Program-made: the position numbers and the translations under genes
The notes under the pieces: generated by a model
What the model saw: only the letters and a program-made list of their open reading frames with translations
Told to the model about the DNA's origin: nothing
Database searches by the model: none
Source of the DNA: JBCDLI01 sp038745535
GTDB lineage: Bacteria; Pseudomonadota; Alphaproteobacteria; Rhizobiales; Rhizobiaceae
Direction: 5' to 3'
Length of the DNA: 64,000 bases
Assembly (NCBI GenBank): GCA_038745535.1
Contig: JBCDLI010000003.1
Coordinates: forward strand, 1 to 64,000
Shown: piece after piece, positions 52,993-60,894 of the stretch
Numbering within the stretch: the stretch's first letter is position 1
Layout: each line of letters opens with the position of its first letter

Positions 52993-54621
52993 TTGCTGAG
53001 CGAGTTAGATTGCAACGGTGTGATTTTGCTGGACAGCCCCGACGCCCAAGGTCGTCTTAAGGATCGCGAGCCCGTCGCTATCATCGATATTGGGTCGAAC
53101 TCCGTTCGTTTGGTCATTTTTGAGGGCATGGTCCGCGCGCCCTCAATTCTCTTTAACGAGAAGGTCTCGGCCGGACTCGGTCGCGGCATTGAGAAGACCG
53201 GACGAATGAACGACGACGGCGTCTGTTCTGCTCTCAAGGCGCTTCGGCGTTATTCAGCGGTTTGTGATCAAGTTGGCGTTTCCGAAAAGTTCGTTCTGGC
53301 AACCGCAGCAGCGCGAGAAGCTGAAAACGGACCATCGTTTATTGCCGAGGCTGAGGGCGCGCTCGGAACCGAAATCACGATCCTAACGGGTGAAGAAGAA
53401 GCGCTTTACGCTGCGACCGGTATCAAGTCGGCATTTTTTCAACCCGACGGTTTCGTCGGCGATCTAGGTGGCGGCAGTCTTGAACTGACCAATATTGCCG
53501 AACAACAAATTGAAGAGCGCATCACGCTGCCGCTGGGGGTTATCCGCCTTGAGGAACGTTCGGAGGCTTCTCTTAAGACCGCGCGCAAGCTCGCGACGAC
53601 CGATCTTCAGGCGAGCAAGTTAGGCAAACACGCATCTGGTCGACCATTCTATTGCGTTGGTGGCACGTGGCGAAACCTCGCTAAGCTTCACATGCACGCT
53701 GCAAAATATCCGCTGCGGGTAACCCACGGATACGAAGTGGACGCGCTGGAGCTTCTCACATTTCTGGATGAACTGCTTTCCAACAAAATCGACAATCTGC
53801 CGGGTATCGACGAGGTGTCGAAATCACGGCGTGCGTTGCTGCCCTATGGCGCGACAGTTCTGAAAGCACTCATCGAAGAGTTTGCGCCGTCGAAGATCAT
53901 CTTCTCGGCCTATGGCGTGCGTGAGGGCTTTCTTTTCTCAAAGCTTCATCCAGCGGTGCAAGTTAGCGATGCGCTACTAGAAGCGTCTGACGAGCTAGCC
54001 ATATTGCGTTCCCGCTCACCTCAACACGCGCGTGAATTGGCCGAATGGACGTCGGCGTCGTTCAAAGCCTTTGGCATTGACGAGACAATACAGGAGTCCC
54101 GCTATCGCCTTGCAGCGTGTCGCCTAGCGGACATCGGTTGGCGTGCGCACCCGGATTATCGTGCGGCACAGGCGCTGGCCATTATCGCCTATGGGCATTT
54201 CGTTCAGATATCCCATCAGGGCAGGGCATTCATAAGCCTCGCAAACTATTTCCGCTATCAAGGCATCAAGAATGACAATTTGGCGCCGGAACTCATTGAG
54301 GTTGCAACGCCGCGTATCTTGAGCCGAGCGCGGTATCTGGCGGCTTTCATGCGGGTTGGTTACCTGCTTACAGCCGCGATGCCGGGTGTGCTGCCGGAAT
54401 TGAAGTGGTCCGCTTCCGATGACGAAACACTTCGTTTGCATCTGCCTTCTGAACTCGCAAAGATGCGCGGAGAACGCTTGAACGGTCGACTGAACCAGTT
54501 ATCGAAAGTGATGGACCGGACGGTAGAAATGGTCGTTGATGACGACCGAAGATCAAACGGGCTCAACGGTCAGAGCGCGATCACTGAACCGGATGGCGAG
54601 CTTGCCAGCGACCAGCTGTAA
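52993..54621 (+). CDS. ppx: Exopolyphosphatase (Ppx/GppA)
   Basis: It removes terminal phosphates from polyphosphate and may act on pppGpp. The ASKHA-fold motifs AIIDIGSNSVRLVIFEG, the catalytic region around TGEEEALYA and the phosphate loop GDLGGGSLELT are intact, followed by an HD-like C-terminal region. The start is TTG at 52993 without a clear ribosome-binding site; later GTG or TTG codons before REPVAII are possible. Its 3' end overlaps the convergent rnd gene by 69 bases. Confidence 0.93.
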   Translation: MLSELDCNGVILLDSPDAQGRLKDREPVAIIDIGSNSVRLVIFEGMVRAPSILFNEKVSAGLGRGIEKTGRMNDDGVCSALKALRRYSAVCDQVGVSEKFVLATAAAREAENGPSFIAEAEGALGTEITILTGEEEALYAATGIKSAFFQPDGFVGDLGGGSLELTNIAEQQIEERITLPLGVIRLEERSEASLKTARKLATTDLQASKLGKHASGRPFYCVGGTWRNLAKLHMHAAKYPLRVTHGYEVDALELLTFLDELLSNKIDNLPGIDEVSKSRRALLPYGATVLKALIEEFAPSKIIFSAYGVREGFLFSKLHPAVQVSDALLEASDELAILRSRSPQHARELAEWTSASFKAFGIDETIQESRYRLAACRLADIGWRAHPDYRAAQALAIIAYGHFVQISHQGRAFISLANYFRYQGIKNDNLAPELIEVATPRILSRARYLAAFMRVGYLLTAAMPGVLPELKWSASDDETLRLHLPSELAKMRGERLNGRLNQLSKVMDRTVEMVVDDDRRSNGLNGQSAITEPDGELASDQL

Positions 54622-55707
54622 AGCGCTTTCACCAAAGAGTTCGCGACGCCATCCGCTGAGCGCGGCTATGTCTGCGTCTTCACCTAGGTTCGCCAACGCT
54701 TCGAGGTCCGCCGTTGTCGCGAGCACCTTTGCGGCAACACCTTCGCGCTCGCTCACGATCTTGAGATAAATCCGCAAAAGGTCGACCGCCGCCCCGGTTC
54801 CCTCTTGCGATGCGGGTGGTCGCGGTACTCTCATCAAGTCATCGGGATCGAGTTCTTTTGCTGCCTCAACAATTCTGATAATTGCGCTGGCTTTAGATGA
54901 CTTTTCCAGCCCGCGCGGGACTGCCCGCAGTCGCGATAGCGCCTGCACCGTGATGGGTTGCTGCTGCGCGATTTCATAGATGGCATCGTCTTTCATAACG
55001 CGATTGCGTGGCACGTTTCTTTCGCGTGCCGTTTCCTCGCGCCACTGCGCCAGATCACGCATGATCTGAAAATCAAGCGGCTTGCGCACGCGCATTTTCA
55101 TTCTTTGCCAAGCGTTTTCCGGCGGCATGTCATAAGTTTCGGGGTTTTCGAGAAGGCTCATCTCCTCGGTTACCCATCCGGCGCGACCGGTTTCTTCCAA
55201 TTGTTCTGAAAGCAGGCGGTAAACATCGCGCAAATGCGTGACGTCGGCCAGCGCGTAGTCGGTTTGCTTTTCTGTCAGCGGCCGCCGCTTCCAATCGGTG
55301 AAGCGCGAGGTCTTGTCGATGTGAGCACCCGTCAAGCGCTTGACCAGCTGATCATAGGCGATCTGATCACCAAATCCGCAGACCATCGCTGCCACCTGCG
55401 TATCAAATAGGGGCATGGGTACCGAGCCCATCAGCTTGTAGAAAATCTCTAGATCCTGGCGCGCTGAATGGAAGACTTTGATGACGGTCTGATCCTCAAG
55501 AAGCGCGATTAGCGGCGCGAGGTCTATGCCCTTTGCGAGCGGATCGATCAGCACCGCATCGTCATCCATTGCAATTTGCACGAGGCACAAGTCCGGCCAA
55601 AACGTCGTCTCGCGGACAAACTCAGTATCAATCGTGATGTAGGGAGATTGGCGAAAGCGCTCGCAGACTTCGGCGAGCGCATCTGTTTCGGTAATTATCG
55701 TCGTCAT
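54553..55707 (-). CDS. rnd: Ribonuclease D
   Basis: This 3'-5' exoribonuclease matures tRNA 3' ends. The DEDD motifs start with IDTEFVRETTF (D and E), VKVFHSARQDLEIF (D) and DYALADVTHL (D with Tyr), and an HRDC domain follows at about 210-290. The 384-residue length is normal. The last 22 codons lie antisense to the end of ppx. It lies 74 bases after the SDR of the thi operon and may be transcribed from there. Confidence 0.95.
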   Translation of the reverse strand: MTTIITETDALAEVCERFRQSPYITIDTEFVRETTFWPDLCLVQIAMDDDAVLIDPLAKGIDLAPLIALLEDQTVIKVFHSARQDLEIFYKLMGSVPMPLFDTQVAAMVCGFGDQIAYDQLVKRLTGAHIDKTSRFTDWKRRPLTEKQTDYALADVTHLRDVYRLLSEQLEETGRAGWVTEEMSLLENPETYDMPPENAWQRMKMRVRKPLDFQIMRDLAQWREETARERNVPRNRVMKDDAIYEIAQQQPITVQALSRLRAVPRGLEKSSKASAIIRIVEAAKELDPDDLMRVPRPPASQEGTGAAVDLLRIYLKIVSEREGVAAKVLATTADLEALANLGEDADIAALSGWRRELFGESALQLVAGKLAIRFSDRALTVEPV

Positions 55708-55781
55708 GGCGCATCCCGTAGTGGAAGGTTATGGCCATGTCGAAGGTTTTGTCGCCTCTTCGTCAAAAGAGACAAACGCGG

Positions 55782-56546
55782 TCACCCAAACACGAGACCG
55801 CCATCGACAATCAGGTTTTGACCCGTCACCGCGCGTGACCACGGGCTGGCAAAGAAAAGTACCGCATCGGCAGCTTCTTCCGGTGTCGTCACGGATCGTA
55901 GCGGTGTGCTTGAAGCGATAATATCAAACACTGCATCCGGCGTTGCGGCACTGGCATCGGTTGTCCGCAATAGTCCGCCTGAAATCATGTTCACCGTGAT
56001 GCCCTTTGGCCCAAGCTCAGCGGCTGCGGTGCGCGTCAAGGCCATGAGCGCCGCCTTTGCCGACGTGTAATCATGGTACGGCACGACCGGGTTCTGCACG
56101 AGGTTCGAACCGATGGTGATGATGCGCCCGAAACCAGACGCGCCCATACCGGCAGAAGTCGCTTGGATGAGGTTCAGGGCACCGTTGACGGCGGTTTCAT
56201 GCTGCGCCGACAGGGAAGTCGAAGACAGTGTCTCGAGCGTGTCTCGCGCGTCGCCATTGAAGCTGTAGTCAGCGAGCGCATTGTGGACGACAGTCGTCGG
56301 TGCACCGAACTTGCTCGTCACGTGCGCGATCATTTCTTTCACACTAGCCGCATCGCGAACGTCTGCTTGGACCGCTATCGCGCGGTCGCCAAGCTCATGA
56401 GCGAGCGCTTCGGCTGCGTCCTCGCTCTTGCGATAGTTGATAACGACACGTGCGCCTTGTCTTGCAAATGCGCGAACGATTGCTGCTCCAAATCCGCGAC
56501 CGCCTCCGCTGACCAGAACGATCTGATCGCTGATTTCCAGGCTCAT
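55782..56546 (-). CDS. SDR oxidoreductase in the thiamine operon
   Basis: The 254-residue protein is an SDR with SGGGRGFG as cofactor motif and the catalytic Ser (TIGSNLV) and Y-x3-K (YTSAK) intact. The usual NNAG motif reads VVHNALADY, an uncommon change. The C-terminus VTGQNLIVDGGLVFG is FabG-like. The ATG at 56546 lies one base after the thiD stop, with GGAG eight bases upstream inside thiD. The longer frame to 56780 only shadows thiD. Being fourth in a TPP-riboswitch operon, it may act in thiamine-related chemistry, but the substrate is unknown. Confidence 0.87.
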   Translation of the reverse strand: MSLEISDQIVLVSGGGRGFGAAIVRAFARQGARVVINYRKSEDAAEALAHELGDRAIAVQADVRDAASVKEMIAHVTSKFGAPTTVVHNALADYSFNGDARDTLETLSSTSLSAQHETAVNGALNLIQATSAGMGASGFGRIITIGSNLVQNPVVPYHDYTSAKAALMALTRTAAAELGPKGITVNMISGGLLRTTDASAATPDAVFDIIASSTPLRSVTTPEEAADAVLFFASPWSRAVTGQNLIVDGGLVFG

Positions 56547-56547
56547 G

Positions 56548-57351
56548 CTATTTACTCCAAAGTTCTGAAAAATGATGTGTCGGGCCATGCCCGTGGCCCA
56601 CAGAAAGCCGGTCAGCTCCTGCAATCGCGGCCGCGATGAAGGCTTTTGACGCCGCAACCGCGGTCGTAAGGTCGGCACCGTTTGCAAGATGTGAAGCCAG
56701 TGTTGCGGAAAGCGTGCAGCCTGTTCCATGCGTGTTCGATGTCTTGGTCCGTGCCCCTTCAAACCACGTGGCACCAGCATCGGACATCAGCAAGTCCGGG
56801 CTCTCATCGCCCTCCAGATGGCCGCCCTTTAGCAAAACCGCTTTCGCGCCAAACGACTGGAGCTGCGTTGCCTGCTCTTCCATTTCAGCCCGTGATTTCG
56901 CCGTTGAAACGCCCAGAAGGTCGGCAGCTTCCGGCAGGTTCGGTGTTATGACTGTCGCAAGCGAAACGAGCCGTGACCGAAGGGCAGCCACAGCATCCCC
57001 CGACAGAAGCCGAGCGCCTCCCTTTGCAACCATGACAGGATCGAGAACGACCGGAACATCGGGATGTTCTTCCAACGCGTCGGCAATCGCTTCAGCAATG
57101 TGTGCCGTTGCCACCATTCCGATCTTCACAGCGTCGACGCGAATGTCTTCAAAGATTGTCGCGATCTGCTGCTTAACGAAAGCGGGCGGGACCAATTCTA
57201 TGCCCGTCACGCCTTGCGTGTTCTGGGCCGTCAGCGCCGTTATCGCGGCCATGGCAAAGGTTTTATTCGCAGACATCGCTTTGAGGTCGGCTTGTATTCC
57301 CGCGCCGCCGGACGGATCGGAACCAGCGATTGAAAGTACGTTCGGTATCAT
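56548..57351 (-). CDS. thiD: Hydroxymethylpyrimidine/phosphomethylpyrimidine kinase
   Basis: It phosphorylates HMP twice to HMP-PP for thiamine assembly. The ribokinase-fold motifs SIAGSDPSGGAGIQADLK (about 7-24) and HGTGCTLSATLASHL (about 206-220) are intact, with the catalytic Asp position now inside GTGCTLS as in the family. The 267-residue length is standard. It starts two bases after thiE. Confidence 0.96.
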   Translation of the reverse strand: MIPNVLSIAGSDPSGGAGIQADLKAMSANKTFAMAAITALTAQNTQGVTGIELVPPAFVKQQIATIFEDIRVDAVKIGMVATAHIAEAIADALEEHPDVPVVLDPVMVAKGGARLLSGDAVAALRSRLVSLATVITPNLPEAADLLGVSTAKSRAEMEEQATQLQSFGAKAVLLKGGHLEGDESPDLLMSDAGATWFEGARTKTSNTHGTGCTLSATLASHLANGADLTTAVAASKAFIAAAIAGADRLSVGHGHGPTHHFSELWSK

Positions 57352-57353
57352 TG

Positions 57354-57986
57354 CTATCTCGCAGAAGGGAAAGAAAATTGCCGGGCTGCTGCTTCGGGGT
57401 CTGGCTGCCCGCAGATGGCAGAAACGACCGCGAGGCCGTTAGCACCGGCATCAAGAACAGCATGTTGGTGATCAGCTTTGAGACCGCCGATTGCGACTGT
57501 GGGAATTGGCGAAAGCGAACACAGATGAGCAAGGCCGTCCAGTCCGATGGGCTCGCTATGGTCCGACTTGGTTGGAGTGCCGAACACAGGTCCAATGCCT
57601 GCATAGTCCGTTATCGTGGGGTCGATGGCTTCAACGTGGGCTGCCGTTTCACAGGACAGGCCCACGATTCTATGGGGCCCAAGCGCTTCGCGTGCGGTAC
57701 GAACATCGGTGTCACCTTGCCCGACATGAACTCCATTGGCGTCGCACGCGATTGCTACTTCAAGATGATCATTGATGATGAGGGGGACGCCAGTTCCGCT
57801 CAAAGCTTCTTTCAAACGCCTACCAAGTTCGATTAAGTCCCCATGATCGGTGGTTTTATCGCGCAATTGAATACACGTCACGCCACCTCGGGTCGCTCGC
57901 TCCACCGTCTCCACGACGCCCAGTTCTGCGCACAAATCGGCGTCGGTGACCAAGTAAAGCCAGAGGGCTTCCGAGCTCAGTGCCAT
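57354..57986 (-). CDS. thiE: Thiamine-phosphate synthase
   Basis: It couples HMP-PP with thiazole phosphate to thiamine phosphate. The TIM-barrel protein has 210 residues with GVTCIQLRDKTTD, VPLIINDHLEVAIACDANGVHVGQGD and YAGIGPVFGTPTK. The ATG overlaps the end of thiM by ten bases. It joins the products of ThiM and ThiD, its two operon partners. Confidence 0.95.
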   Translation of the reverse strand: MALSSEALWLYLVTDADLCAELGVVETVERATRGGVTCIQLRDKTTDHGDLIELGRRLKEALSGTGVPLIINDHLEVAIACDANGVHVGQGDTDVRTAREALGPHRIVGLSCETAAHVEAIDPTITDYAGIGPVFGTPTKSDHSEPIGLDGLAHLCSLSPIPTVAIGGLKADHQHAVLDAGANGLAVVSAICGQPDPEAAARQFSFPSAR

Positions 57987-58759
57987 TGAATTCTGCCTTC
58001 ATCCAGTGCGCCCGGCTTCACGATGCTAAGTTGATCAAGGAAATCAGCAGCGAAAGTTCCAGGCCCCGACGCGCCTCGGTCGGCGCGCTCTCCAGCCTCG
58101 GCAAAGTGAAGCAGGGCGGCGACGGTTGCATCAAGTGGTGCATCTAGCGCTGCGTAAGCCGAGACCAACGCTGTCAGCGAACACCCGAGTGCTGTCACCT
58201 GGGGCATCAGGGCACTCCCGCCATGAATGCTGGCTGCCTTTTTGCCGTCAGTTATGAAATCGACTTCGCCGGTCACCGCAACAACGCAGTTTTTCGTCAG
58301 CGCCAAGTCGGTTGCCGCTTGTTTTGCCGCATTAACCTCATCGCCACTGTCCACGCCTTTTCCAGCGCCGGATTTGCCCTCCAGAGCCATGATTTCGGAC
58401 GCGTTGCCACGAATGATCGTCGGGCCAAGATCAATAAGGGATTGCACGGCGAGCGATCGGTATGGCGTTGCAAAATGCGCAACCGGGTCCAACACCCATG
58501 GCTTGCCGCTTTCATTGGCAGCTTCTGCAGCGAGCAGCATTGCATTAAGCCAAGGCGCGGAAAGCGTCCCAATATTGACCGAAAGCGCACCGGCGATTGG
58601 AACGAAGTCAGCCACTTCCTCTTCGGCGTGGATCATCGCCGGAGAAGCGCCTGCTGCCAGCACCACGTTCGCTGCAATGTTCATTGCCACATAGTTCGTT
58701 ATGCAGTGAACAAGCGGCGATTTAGTCCGCAGATTTTCAAGCGCATCATTCGGTGTCAT
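57977..58759 (-). CDS. thiM: Hydroxyethylthiazole kinase
   Basis: It phosphorylates the salvaged thiazole. SPLVHCITNYVAMNIAANV at the N-terminus, DPVAHFATPYR and the anion-hole region ALGCSLTALVSAYAAL are present (260 residues). The ATG at 58759 has GAGGG five bases upstream, and that site lies within a hairpin under riboswitch control. The presence of thiM, thiE and thiD without thiC or thiG nearby suggests a salvage unit. Confidence 0.96.
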   Translation of the reverse strand: MTPNDALENLRTKSPLVHCITNYVAMNIAANVVLAAGASPAMIHAEEEVADFVPIAGALSVNIGTLSAPWLNAMLLAAEAANESGKPWVLDPVAHFATPYRSLAVQSLIDLGPTIIRGNASEIMALEGKSGAGKGVDSGDEVNAAKQAATDLALTKNCVVAVTGEVDFITDGKKAASIHGGSALMPQVTALGCSLTALVSAYAALDAPLDATVAALLHFAEAGERADRGASGPGTFAADFLDQLSIVKPGALDEGRIQWH

Positions 58760-58764
58760 ATCGT

Positions 58765-58784
58765 CCCTCGTCGGCGTACGAGGG
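58765..58784 (-). promoter_or_regulatory. Hairpin masking the thiM ribosome-binding site
   Basis: On the minus strand CCCTCGT pairs with ACGAGGG around ACGCCG. The GAGGG of the second arm is the thiM Shine-Dalgarno sequence. This is a plausible expression platform for the TPP riboswitch just upstream: translation would be off when the hairpin forms. Confidence 0.6.
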
Positions 58785-58806
58785 CACGCGGGCGTCATCC
58801 CGCTAC

Positions 58807-58878
58807 AGCCTTCCTACGCCAGCATGATCTGGTTCAGGTTCAAAGGGTACTTCTCAGCCCGTGGGCGCCCCTGGCACT
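58807..58878 (-). promoter_or_regulatory. TPP riboswitch (THI element)
   Basis: The minus-strand sequence carries the conserved THI-box elements in order: GGGGCGCCC, GGGCTGAGA, TACCCTTTGAACCTGA, then ATGCTGGCG and TAGGAAGG. These form the pyrimidine- and pyrophosphate-sensing arms. It lies about 50 bases before thiM and, with the hairpin over the ribosome-binding site, should lower thiMED-SDR translation when thiamine pyrophosphate is plentiful. Confidence 0.95.
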
Positions 58879-58881
58879 CGC

Positions 58882-58910
58882 GAATTAGGTCAATCGGTTG
58901 CAGCAGTCAA
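58882..58910 (-). promoter_or_regulatory. Promoter of the thi operon
   Basis: On the minus strand TTGACT (58905-58910) and TAATTC (58882-58887) are 17 bases apart, a good sigma70-type pair. Transcription would begin just before the riboswitch aptamer, which supports both calls. Confidence 0.7.
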
Positions 58911-58919
58911 ATGGCACCT

Positions 58920-58951
58920 GTGACCGAAAGAACTTGCACGTTGTTGGTCAC
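58920..58951. repeat. Dyad GTGACC...GGTCAC between thi and aspS
   Basis: GTGACC (58920-58925) and GGTCAC (58946-58951) flank an inner AAC/GTT pair. It lies just upstream of the thi promoter in the divergent gap to aspS and could be an operator for either side. A TTGACA at 58976 points towards aspS but lacks a good -10 partner. Confidence 0.3.
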
Positions 58952-59066
58952 GGGATACTCAACCTTCTTCATTTCTTGACATTCTAACGACCATCGGGTT
59001 TGCCCACCGCAACTCAAGATACGCGCGAAGGCGTCCGTTTCTTCGCTGTAGTAAAGGTCAAAAATA

Positions 59067-60875
59067 ATGCATCGCTATCGCAGTCACACGTGCGGCGCAC
59101 TCCGCAGCGCCGACGCCACATCGACGGTTCGTCTTTCAGGATGGGTTCACCGGGTGCGGGACCATGGCGGCGTTCTTTTCATTGATTTGCGAGACGATAC
59201 CGGTATCACGCAGGTGGTTGCTGACCCCGATAGTCCGTGTTTTGCGACAGCGGAAACCGTTCGAGGCGAGTGGGTTATCCGCATTGATGGCGATGTGAAA
59301 AAGCGAGACGACGCGACAATCAATGCCGAACTCGCGACAGGCGAAATCGAGGTTTTCGCGCGTGAGATGGAAGTGCTTTCCAAGGCAGACGAGCTTCCGC
59401 TTCCGGTGTTCAACGAGCCGGAGTATCCCGAAGATATTCGCCTGAAATACCGCTTTCTGGATCTGCGGCGTGAGACGCTTCACGAAAATATCAAGCTGCG
59501 CACGCGGATCATCTCGTCCATGCGGAAGAAAATGGAAAGCGGTGGCTTTACCGAGTTTTCAACGCCGATCCTGACCGCATCATCGCCCGAGGGCGCTCGT
59601 GACTTTCTGGTGCCAAGCCGAATTCACAACGGACGGTTTTACGCGCTGCCGCAGGCTCCACAGCAGTACAAACAGTTGATCATGATGAGCGGTTTTGATC
59701 GCTACTTCCAGATCGCGCCGTGCTTCCGTGATGAGGACCCGCGAGCGGACCGCCTGCCGGGCGAGTTCTACCAACTCGACCTTGAAATGAGCTTTGTTGA
59801 ACAGGAAGACGTGCTGACCTCCATGGAGCCGGTGCTGCGCTCGGTGTTTGAAGATTTCGCGGATGGTAAGCCAGTCACGCAGACGTTCCGCCGGATTGCC
59901 TATGACGATGCCATCCGTACATACGGCAGCGATAAGCCAGACCTCCGCAACCCTATCGAGATGCAGGAAGTGTCCGAGCATTTCCGCGGATCGGGCTTCA
60001 AGGTCTTCGCCGGAATTCTGGATGCCGACCCAAAGAACGAGGTCTGGGCCATTCCGGTCAAGGGTGCCGGTAGCCGCAAACACTGTGACCGCATGAACTC
60101 ATGGGCGCAACAAAACGGTCAGCCGGGCATGGGTTACATCTTCTGGCGTGAGTTAGAGGGCAAGTTCGATGCAGCAGGTCCAATCGCCAAGAACATTGGT
60201 CCAGAAAGGACCGAGGCAATACGAACGCAACTCGGTTTGGACATCGGTGACGCCGTGTTTTTCGCAGCCGGCGATCCGGCCAAATTTGCATCATTTGCAG
60301 GCGATGCGCGCAACAAGGCTGCCGAAGAGGGCGGGCTGATCGACGAAGACCGCTTTGAACTGTGCTGGATTGTCGATTTCCCATTTTATGAGTGGGACGA
60401 AGAAGCAAAACAGATCGAATTTTCTCACAACCCGTTCTCAATGCCGCAAGGCGGAATGGAAGCGCTTGAGGAAGCCCAAAAGGCTGGAAATGATGCGCTT
60501 TTGGGCCTTAAGGCGTTCCAGTACGATCTGGTGTGCAATGGTTTTGAAATCGCGTCAGGCGGCATCCGAAACCATCTGCCGGATACAATGATCAAAGCCT
60601 TTGAAATCGCGGGTCTCAGCAAGGAAGTCGTGGAAGAACGCTTCGGTGGTCTCTATCGCGCCTTCCATTATGGCGCTCCGCCTCACGGTGGAATGGCCGC
60701 TGGTGTGGACCGTATCGTAATGCTGCTCGCAGGTGCAAAGAACCTGCGCGAAATCACCATGTTCCCAATGAATCAACAGGCGATGGACCTGCTGATGGGG
60801 GCACCTGGCGATGTGACCAACGAACAGCTACGCGATCTTGGCCTGAGATTGATGCCGCAGGAAAAGCAGGACTGA
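59067..60875 (+). CDS. aspS: Aspartate--tRNA(Asp/Asn) ligase
   Basis: This class II synthetase has an N-terminal OB-fold anticodon domain (VRLSGWVHRVRDHGG, about 21-35), motif 2 (FRDEDPRADRLPGEFYQLD), the bacterial GAD insertion and motif 3 (GGMAAGVDRIVMLLAG). The His in RDHGG (H33) is the residue seen in non-discriminating AspRS, which also charges tRNA-Asn for later amidation by GatCAB; discriminating enzymes have Leu there. The 602-residue length is normal. It is divergent from the thi operon. Confidence 0.96.
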   Translation: MHRYRSHTCGALRSADATSTVRLSGWVHRVRDHGGVLFIDLRDDTGITQVVADPDSPCFATAETVRGEWVIRIDGDVKKRDDATINAELATGEIEVFAREMEVLSKADELPLPVFNEPEYPEDIRLKYRFLDLRRETLHENIKLRTRIISSMRKKMESGGFTEFSTPILTASSPEGARDFLVPSRIHNGRFYALPQAPQQYKQLIMMSGFDRYFQIAPCFRDEDPRADRLPGEFYQLDLEMSFVEQEDVLTSMEPVLRSVFEDFADGKPVTQTFRRIAYDDAIRTYGSDKPDLRNPIEMQEVSEHFRGSGFKVFAGILDADPKNEVWAIPVKGAGSRKHCDRMNSWAQQNGQPGMGYIFWRELEGKFDAAGPIAKNIGPERTEAIRTQLGLDIGDAVFFAAGDPAKFASFAGDARNKAAEEGGLIDEDRFELCWIVDFPFYEWDEEAKQIEFSHNPFSMPQGGMEALEEAQKAGNDALLGLKAFQYDLVCNGFEIASGGIRNHLPDTMIKAFEIAGLSKEVVEERFGGLYRAFHYGAPPHGGMAAGVDRIVMLLAGAKNLREITMFPMNQQAMDLLMGAPGDVTNEQLRDLGLRLMPQEKQD

Positions 60876-60894
60876 TCCTGCGGCAATCGGGCGA

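Noticed and set aside
55782..56780. Long 332-residue form of the thi-operon SDR
   Set aside because: The first 78 residues are a basic, Pro-rich shadow of thiD; the ATG at 56546 has a good ribosome-binding site and gives a normal SDR.
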